Assembly: GCF_900167455.1 (NCBI RefSeq)
Contig: NZ_FUWJ01000001.1
Span: 744,001-808,000 of the forward strand
Direction of reading: 5' to 3'
DNA from: Enhydrobacter aerosaccus
Lineage (GTDB): Bacteria > Pseudomonadota > Alphaproteobacteria > Reyranellales > Reyranellaceae
Length of the DNA stretch: 64,000 bases
Of this stretch, positions 59,101 through 64,000 are shown in pieces. Below the pieces are notes generated by a model. That model did no database searches. It saw only the letters and a program-made list of their open reading frames with translations, and was not told the DNA's origin. A program made the translations under genes and the position numbers. Within the stretch, counting starts at the first letter, position 1. Each line of letters starts with the position of its first letter.

Positions 59101-60165
59101 ATGTCTGTTACTCAAACTTCCTCCGCCGCTCTCAAAACGAGAAGGCGCGGCGCCAGGAGGGTTTTGCTGATTGGCGGCCCAGTCCTGGCCGGAGTGATCG
59201 CTCTGGGCCTGTACATGATGGGGGGCCGATATGCCTCGACCGACGATGCCTATGTGCAGGCGGCGCGCGTCGAAGTAAGTGCCAACATCTCGGCGCGTGT
59301 GACCGAAATTGCGGTGCATGACAATCAGCTGATTGAAAAGGGCCAGCTTCTGTTCAAGCTGGATGATCGCCCCTTCAGGATCGCGGTCGAGAATGCGGAG
59401 GCCCAATTGGCGTCCGCACGTTTAAGGATCGCCGCGCTGAAAGCGGCTTATGGTCGATATCGGGCCGATGAACGGGCCGCCGAAGACACCGTCGCCTATC
59501 AGCAGCGCGAATTCGATCGCCAGACCAGGCTCGCCGCTTCGGGGATCTCCTCGCATGCCCAGCTTGACCAGGCGACTCATGATCTTGAGACCGCTCGCCA
59601 GAAATTGACGGCGGCCAGCCAGCAGACGGCAAGTGCGCTGGCCGACCTCAACGGCGACCCGACGGCGCCGGCCGATAGCCATCCGTCGGTTCAGCAGGCA
59701 CAGGCTGCCCTCGATCGTGCCCGTCTCGACCTTTCCTACACAGTCGTCGCGGCACCCATGGCCGGCGTCGTGACGCGAGTCGAGCAATTGCAGGTCGGAG
59801 ACTACGTGAATGCGGCAACGCCACTGTTTGCGTTGGTCTCGAATCAGGACATGTGGGTCGAAGCGAATTTCAAGGAGACGGAGCTCACCTACATGCGTCC
59901 GGGACAGATGGCGACTTTCGACCTCGACGCCTATCCGGGCGAGAGCTTCGTCGGCAAGGTCCAGAGTGTCAGCCCCGGAACTGGCTCGAGCTTCTCGTTG
60001 CTGCCGCCGGAAAACGCTTCAGGTAACTGGGTGAAGGTCGTCCAGCGTCTGCCGGTACGGCTGTCGATCGATCGCAGCCATATCGACGTGCCGCTCGCGG
60101 CGGGCATGAGCGTTACTGTGGAGGTCGACACGCATCATCAGCGCTCGTTGAAACTCTGGAAGTAG
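59101..60165 (+). CDS. HlyD/EmrA-type membrane fusion protein
   Basis: The protein has 354 residues. One N-terminal helix (VLLIGGPVLAGVIALGLYMM) is followed by STDDAYVQAARVEVSANISARV, the lipoyl half-motif. A coiled-coil hairpin comes next, and then AAPMAGVVTRVEQLQVGDYV, the second half. The beta-barrel end reads NFKETELTYMRPGQ. It joins an inner-membrane pump to an outer-membrane channel. It is the first gene of a three-gene operon. Confidence 0.94.
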   Translation: MSVTQTSSAALKTRRRGARRVLLIGGPVLAGVIALGLYMMGGRYASTDDAYVQAARVEVSANISARVTEIAVHDNQLIEKGQLLFKLDDRPFRIAVENAEAQLASARLRIAALKAAYGRYRADERAAEDTVAYQQREFDRQTRLAASGISSHAQLDQATHDLETARQKLTAASQQTASALADLNGDPTAPADSHPSVQQAQAALDRARLDLSYTVVAAPMAGVVTRVEQLQVGDYVNAATPLFALVSNQDMWVEANFKETELTYMRPGQMATFDLDAYPGESFVGKVQSVSPGTGSSFSLLPPENASGNWVKVVQRLPVRLSIDRSHIDVPLAAGMSVTVEVDTHHQRSLKLWK

Positions 60166-60168
60166 GCG

Positions 60169-61719
60169 ATGAGCAATCGCGCCGGAGCCGGTCCCGAGGA
60201 GTTCGCGGCCGTGCCATACCACGGCATCATCACACTCTCCGTGATGCTGGCGACGATCATGCAGGCGCTCGATTCGACGATCGCCAATGTTGCGTTGCCG
60301 CACATGCAGGGAGCAGTCTCCGGGACGCAAGACGAGATGGGATGGGTCTTGACATCCTACATCGTCGCCGCCGCCATCACGATTCCACTGACCGGATGGC
60401 TGAGCAATGCGTTCGGTCGGCGCCGTGTATTCCTGATCTCGATCGTCATCTTCACCATCGCCTCGGCTCTGTGCGGTCTTGCCGAGACCCTGCCGCAAAT
60501 CGTGCTGTTCCGCCTCCTGCAAGGCATTGGCGGTGCTGCCTTGGTTCCGCTGTCGCAGGCGGTGTTGTTCGATATCAATCCGCCGCGGAACTACGGCCGC
60601 GCGATGTCGATCTGGGGAGTAGGTGTCACGATGGGGCCGATCCTGGGACCGGCATTGGGAGGCTGGCTGACCGACAATTACAGCTGGCGCTGGGTCTTCT
60701 ACATCAACCTGCCGATCGGTGTGTTGGCCTTCGTGGGCCTTTTGCTCACCTTGCCCGAGAGCCGGCAGACACGGTCCAGCGGGTTCGACTTCTTTGGCTT
60801 TGCCACGCTCAGCCTGGGTGTCGCGGCGTTGCAGCTGATGCTTGATCGCGGTCAGCTCCTCGACTGGTTTTCATCGACCGAAATCATGATCGAGGCCGCT
60901 GCGTCTGGCCTCGGCTTCTACCTCTTCATCGTGCACATGTTCACGACCGATCATCCGTTCGTGGACCCGGCCTTGTTCAAGGATCGCAATTTCCTCGCGT
61001 CCAATGTCTTCATCTTTCTGGTCGGCATCGTGCTGTTCGCGACTCTCGCGCTCTTGCCGCCGATGTTACAGAATCAGCTCGGCTATCCGGTCGTGCTGAC
61101 CGGGCTGGTGACGGCTCCCCGTGGCCTCGGCACACTGATCGGCATGTTTGCCGTCGGCAGACTCCTGTCCCTGCTTGACGCTCGCCACGTCATCGCCGCT
61201 GGTCTGGCGTTGACTGCCTATTCGCTGTGGCGGATGACCCATTTCTCGCTGCAAATGGACTATTGGCCGATCGTCTTTTCCGGGGTGTTGCAGGGGCTGG
61301 GAATCGGCTTGGTCTATGTTCCGCTCTCCACGGTCGCCTTCTCCACATTACCCGTTGCGTTGCGCAACGAGGGAACGGCCCTGTTCAGCCTGATGCGCAA
61401 CATCGGCAGCTCCATCGGCATCTCGGTTGTAACCTTTCTGCTGACCCAGAACGTCCAGCGTCTCCATCTTGCCCTGGGCACTCACATCACCCCGTACAAT
61501 GTCGCTTCCAACCCAGCGGCCCGCGCGGCTCATGTCGATGTCAGCAGCGCGAGGGGCGTGGCGGCGCTCGACGCCATGATCAACAACCAGGCGACCATGA
61601 TCGCCTATATCGATGATTTCAAATTGATGATGACGCTGACCTTGGTGACCATCCCTCTGCTCCTGCTGCTGAAGCGAGCAAAGCCGCAGGCTGGCGCCCA
61701 TGCGGCGGTTCTCGACTGA
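60169..61719 (+). CDS. DHA2-type MFS efflux pump (EmrB/QacA)
   Basis: The protein has 516 residues and about 14 helices. The early motif LDSTIANVALPHMQGAVS with DEMGWVLTSY is characteristic of EmrB, and GWLSNAFGRRRVFLI is the MFS A motif. It exports drugs or toxic compounds using the proton gradient. It starts 3 bp after the HlyD-type gene and shares its last base with the next gene. Confidence 0.95.
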   Translation: MSNRAGAGPEEFAAVPYHGIITLSVMLATIMQALDSTIANVALPHMQGAVSGTQDEMGWVLTSYIVAAAITIPLTGWLSNAFGRRRVFLISIVIFTIASALCGLAETLPQIVLFRLLQGIGGAALVPLSQAVLFDINPPRNYGRAMSIWGVGVTMGPILGPALGGWLTDNYSWRWVFYINLPIGVLAFVGLLLTLPESRQTRSSGFDFFGFATLSLGVAALQLMLDRGQLLDWFSSTEIMIEAAASGLGFYLFIVHMFTTDHPFVDPALFKDRNFLASNVFIFLVGIVLFATLALLPPMLQNQLGYPVVLTGLVTAPRGLGTLIGMFAVGRLLSLLDARHVIAAGLALTAYSLWRMTHFSLQMDYWPIVFSGVLQGLGIGLVYVPLSTVAFSTLPVALRNEGTALFSLMRNIGSSIGISVVTFLLTQNVQRLHLALGTHITPYNVASNPAARAAHVDVSSARGVAALDAMINNQATMIAYIDDFKLMMTLTLVTIPLLLLLKRAKPQAGAHAAVLD

Positions 61720-63143
61720 TGAACAAATCGATTCTATTCGGGATGGCGCTGCCGCTACTCGCGGGTGCCTGCATGGTGGGACCTGATTTCAAGCACCCGG
61801 AAGCCGCCAAGGACGTGTCATATGCGGCCAGCACCGATGCGCCGTTGCCGAGCGATCAGAAGCTCGTGGCCGACAGAATCGGTTCTGGCGGCTGGTGGTC
61901 GGAGTTTGGCGCCTCGCAGCTCGACTCGGTTGTCGCGCGCGCGCTGGCGGACAATCAGGATGTCGCGGCTGCCAGAGCGCGCGTTGCCGAGGCGCAGGAG
62001 CTGGTGAAGGAGGCCACAGGCGCATTGCTGCCGCAACTATCGCTGGGCGCCAACGCCACCAATACCAAGTACGGCCCGGCGCTGTTCGGTCCGGTCAATT
62101 TCAACATCCCGAGCTTCACGGCGTATACCGCCGGGCCCAGTGCCAGCTTTCCGACGGATCTGTTCGGCGGTGGCCGGCGGATGGTGGAGGAGAAGGCGGC
62201 GCTGTTCGAGTATCGTCGGCAGGAACTCGAGGCAGCGCATCTCACGCTGGAAGGCAATGTCGTCGCGCAGGCTTTCGCGCTGGCCGCGTCCCAAGCGCAG
62301 ATCGCGGCAGTGCAGGGCATTATCGACAGCGACAACCAGAATGTGCATCTGGTGGAAACAGCTGTGGGCGTTGGGTCGGGAACGCAGACCCAACTGGTGG
62401 CGGCTCAGAGCCAACTCGCGACCGACCGTACCTTGCTGCCGGATCTGCATCAGCAGGTCTCCGTGGCCCGGCATGCCCTGGCTGTCCTCGTGGGGAAGAC
62501 ACCGGCGGAGTGGTCGCCGCCGGATTTCACCCTCCGCGATTTCATTCTGCCGGTGGAAATTCCAGCGGCCTTGCCATCCGAACTCGCGCACCGCCGACCG
62601 GATATCCTTGCCGCGGAAGCGCAGCTCCATGCGGCCTGTGCTGACATTGGAGTCGCGACAGCCAATCTCTATCCCAAGCTTACCCTGACCGGAGGCATGA
62701 CGGCGCAGTCGCTTGCTTTGGGGGGGCCGTTCATCGCAGCTTGGAGTGTCGCGGCTGGGCTACTACAGCCGGTTTTCGACGGCGGCCAATTGAGCGCTGA
62801 ACGTCGGGCGAGCATCCAGCGCTACAATGCAGCCCTTGCAACCTACAAACAGATCGTGCTGACCGCCTTCGGGGAGGTGGCCGACCGGCTGCAGGCGCTC
62901 ACCAATGACGCCGATCAGTTGCATGCTCAGGAGGAGGCGGCGAGAACGGCGGCGTCTGCGCTTGATCTCGCCCGGCGGAGTTTCACCATCGGCAATACCG
63001 GAATCATCGACGTCATCGACGCGCAACGCCGATATGCGCAAGCGCAACTCGGCCTGTCGAGGGCACGGGCGCAGCGGCTTGTCGATACGGCGCGGCTTTA
63101 TCTGGCTCTTGGCGGAACGCCGCTGGCCGCGGGACGCTTATGA
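61719..63143 (+). CDS. Outer-membrane efflux lipoprotein, NodT/TolC family
   Basis: The protein has 474 residues. A signal ends in the lipobox AGAC followed by MVGPDFKHPE, the usual NodT start. Two repeats of the OEP fold follow, including LPSELAHRRPDILAAEAQLH and NLYPKLTLTGGM. It forms the outer-membrane exit for the HlyD/EmrB-type pump. A 41-codon ORF overlaps its stop. Confidence 0.95.
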   Translation: MNKSILFGMALPLLAGACMVGPDFKHPEAAKDVSYAASTDAPLPSDQKLVADRIGSGGWWSEFGASQLDSVVARALADNQDVAAARARVAEAQELVKEATGALLPQLSLGANATNTKYGPALFGPVNFNIPSFTAYTAGPSASFPTDLFGGGRRMVEEKAALFEYRRQELEAAHLTLEGNVVAQAFALAASQAQIAAVQGIIDSDNQNVHLVETAVGVGSGTQTQLVAAQSQLATDRTLLPDLHQQVSVARHALAVLVGKTPAEWSPPDFTLRDFILPVEIPAALPSELAHRRPDILAAEAQLHAACADIGVATANLYPKLTLTGGMTAQSLALGGPFIAAWSVAAGLLQPVFDGGQLSAERRASIQRYNAALATYKQIVLTAFGEVADRLQALTNDADQLHAQEEAARTAASALDLARRSFTIGNTGIIDVIDAQRRYAQAQLGLSRARAQRLVDTARLYLALGGTPLAAGRL

Positions 63144-63265
63144 GCTGGACTTGCATGGCGGGTGCCGAAGCTGAAGGCGTTCGTCGGCTGTACGATCACA
63201 ATGGAGTTATCTATCTCTCGGTCGCACTGGCAGGCCGGAAACGACGGATTATCTATCCTGCCTGA
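63140..63265 (+). CDS. Putative 41-residue ORF coupled to the efflux operon
   Basis: The ATG at 63140 overlaps the efflux channel stop (ATGA). The product, MSWTCMAGAEAEGVRRLYDH and 21 further residues ending RRIIYPA, has no known domain. The overlap would allow translational coupling, but the ORF could be chance. I give it only weak support. Confidence 0.3.
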   Translation: MSWTCMAGAEAEGVRRLYDHNGVIYLSVALAGRKRRIIYPA

Positions 63266-63338
63266 TGCGTCGTGATTGGGATCAAGCTCGTCAATCCGCG
63301 CTGCCCATCATGCATTGGCTGCGCTTTTCGAGGTCGGC

Positions 63339-63521
63339 ATGGTGAAGCAGATAGGCGTTATGGGTATCCTGCTTGCGGTCCTTCTGGTCGGAGGCTGCGC
63401 GCAGTGCGACTCATGCAAGGATATACCCGGTTGGGATGGTCGCTATGCCACCCATGACCGGGGCGCGCTCAACCGCGAGAACCACGGTGGTCTGCCGGTA
63501 ACGCCTTACGGCGCGCCCTGA
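63339..63521 (+). CDS. Small Cys-rich lipoprotein
   Basis: The product has 60 residues from the ATG at 63339, with GAGG a few bases upstream. A signal MVKQIGVMGILLAVLLVGGC ends in a VGGC lipobox, and the mature part reads CAQCDSCKDIPGWDG, with three Cys in the first seven positions. The sparse Cys pairs may bind metal or form a disulfide. Function unknown. Confidence 0.5.
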   Translation: MVKQIGVMGILLAVLLVGGCAQCDSCKDIPGWDGRYATHDRGALNRENHGGLPVTPYGAP

Positions 63522-63760
63522 CGCCTACAGCGGACATCCCGCAGAGTGGAGCAGGCCCCAGCAACTCCATTGCTGCTAGTCCGCCGCAGCACGAGGCTCG
63601 GAGGACGTCCCTGATATCCAGCGGATGACGGCACCCGCCAAGATCGGTCGGCCCTAAACAACGAAGTCCCAGGTCATTTAGGCGACCACGACTTTGCCCT
63701 GCCGAGGTGGTAAATCTTGAACGACCGTCAGCCTCACATCGATTTGCGTCAGGGTGCAGC

Positions 63761-64000
63761 ATGGAGATGGCGTATCGAGAGCGATGGCGAGCCGAGATCG
63801 CCCTGCTGCAAAGCATTCTGTCTGGGTTCGACTTACGAGAGGAGCGTAAGTGGGGAAAGCCCTGCTACACGATGGATGGCAAAAACGTCGTCATCATCCA
63901 GGGCTTCAAGGAATACTGCGCGCTGGGCTTCTTTCAGGGTGCGCTGCTGAAGGACCCGAAGAAGCTTCTGGTACAGCTTGGGCAGGTCCAGGCAGGGCGG
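63761..64000 (+). CDS. YdeI/DUF1801-type protein (3' truncated)
   Basis: The frame from the ATG at 63761 runs off the window. It reads RERWRAEIALLQSIL, then ERKWGKPCYTMDGKNVVII and FKEYCALGFFQGALLKDP, the hallmark blocks of the YdeI/YdhG/DUF1801 family (small, possibly metal-handling or stress proteins). About 15 residues usually precede the Arg/Trp block, so the true start may be upstream in this frame. The rest is outside the window. Confidence 0.85.
   Translation, partial: MEMAYRERWRAEIALLQSILSGFDLREERKWGKPCYTMDGKNVVIIQGFKEYCALGFFQGALLKDPKKLLVQLGQVQAGR

Noticed and set aside
63717..63950. Frameshift in the YdeI-type gene (a TTG frame starting NDRQPHIDLRQGAAW)
   Set aside because: That frame resembles the usual N-terminus, but the frame from 63761 already carries the conserved Arg/Trp block; without the rest of the gene a frameshift cannot be supported.

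Overview
The window is chromosomal DNA from a GC-rich alphaproteobacterium. Three blocks support this: yebC-ruvCAB-ybgC-tolQRAB-pal-cpoB-tilS-ftsH-folP-glmM in one run, zapA followed by a 6S-type RNA and the 5-formyl-THF cyclo-ligase gene, and tkt-gap together. A Rhodospirillales/Reyranella-like or Hyphomicrobiales relative is my guess; the sequence read by eye does not settle the genus. I see no insertion sequence, prophage, CRISPR array, tRNA or rRNA. Most of the window is ordinary, densely packed chromosome.

Layout. 1-13.5 kb: a truncated 2OG-Fe(II) oxygenase, a MotA/MotB-like pair, an inositol-phosphatase-family gene, efp and its lysine ligase epmA on either side of a YjbR gene, a secreted protein with two DTG motifs, a GNAT, an ABC-F ATPase, a divergent ThiE-like gene, an amino-acid-type binding lipoprotein and a LysE exporter. 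13.8-16.3 kb: class I fructose-bisphosphate aldolase and an MFS transporter. 16.3-25.1 kb: a ureide (purine breakdown) island. One long minus-strand operon holds two allantoinase-type NodB-fold genes, allA, a small unknown gene and a Pot-type ABC transporter. It is divergent from an allantoate amidohydrolase/carbamoylase-like gene plus a GntR regulator, with two identical ATGTGCACAT palindromes between them. 25.2-26.6 kb: a fluoride-resistance operon (two unequal crcB genes and a DUF190 gene) behind a clear fluoride riboswitch and a possible 46-codon leader ORF. 26.8-34 kb: an MFS gene, gap, tkt, a coiled-coil gene, zapA, 6S RNA, the cyclo-ligase and a YmdB-type phosphodiesterase. 34-48.5 kb: the housekeeping run from yebC to thiD. 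48.5-57.7 kb: a hydrolase and an aminotransferase divergent from a sugar-type ABC transporter, an SDR, an Ldh2-type dehydrogenase and a methyltransferase. 57.8-63.5 kb: small lipoproteins and a LysR regulator divergent from an EmrA-EmrB-TolC type efflux operon. The window ends inside a YdeI/DUF1801-type gene.

How the parts work together. The ureide island looks self-contained: import by the ABC transporter, ring opening and deamidation by the PuuE-type and AllC-like enzymes, release of glyoxylate and urea by AllA, and control by the GntR protein at the paired palindromes. The fluoride unit looks like a translational ON switch: the 3' strand of aptamer helix P1 can instead pair with a Shine-Dalgarno sequence in front of the leader ORF. 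The 34-48 kb run couples Holliday-junction repair, envelope Tol-Pal, tRNA-Ile lysidine synthesis, membrane proteolysis, folate and cell-wall sugar synthesis.

The most unusual items are the riboswitch with its leader ORF, the two-NodB-gene ureide operon with its operator pair, and the double-DTG secreted protein. I found no wholly new multi-gene system. All assignments come from reading motifs, not from database searches.
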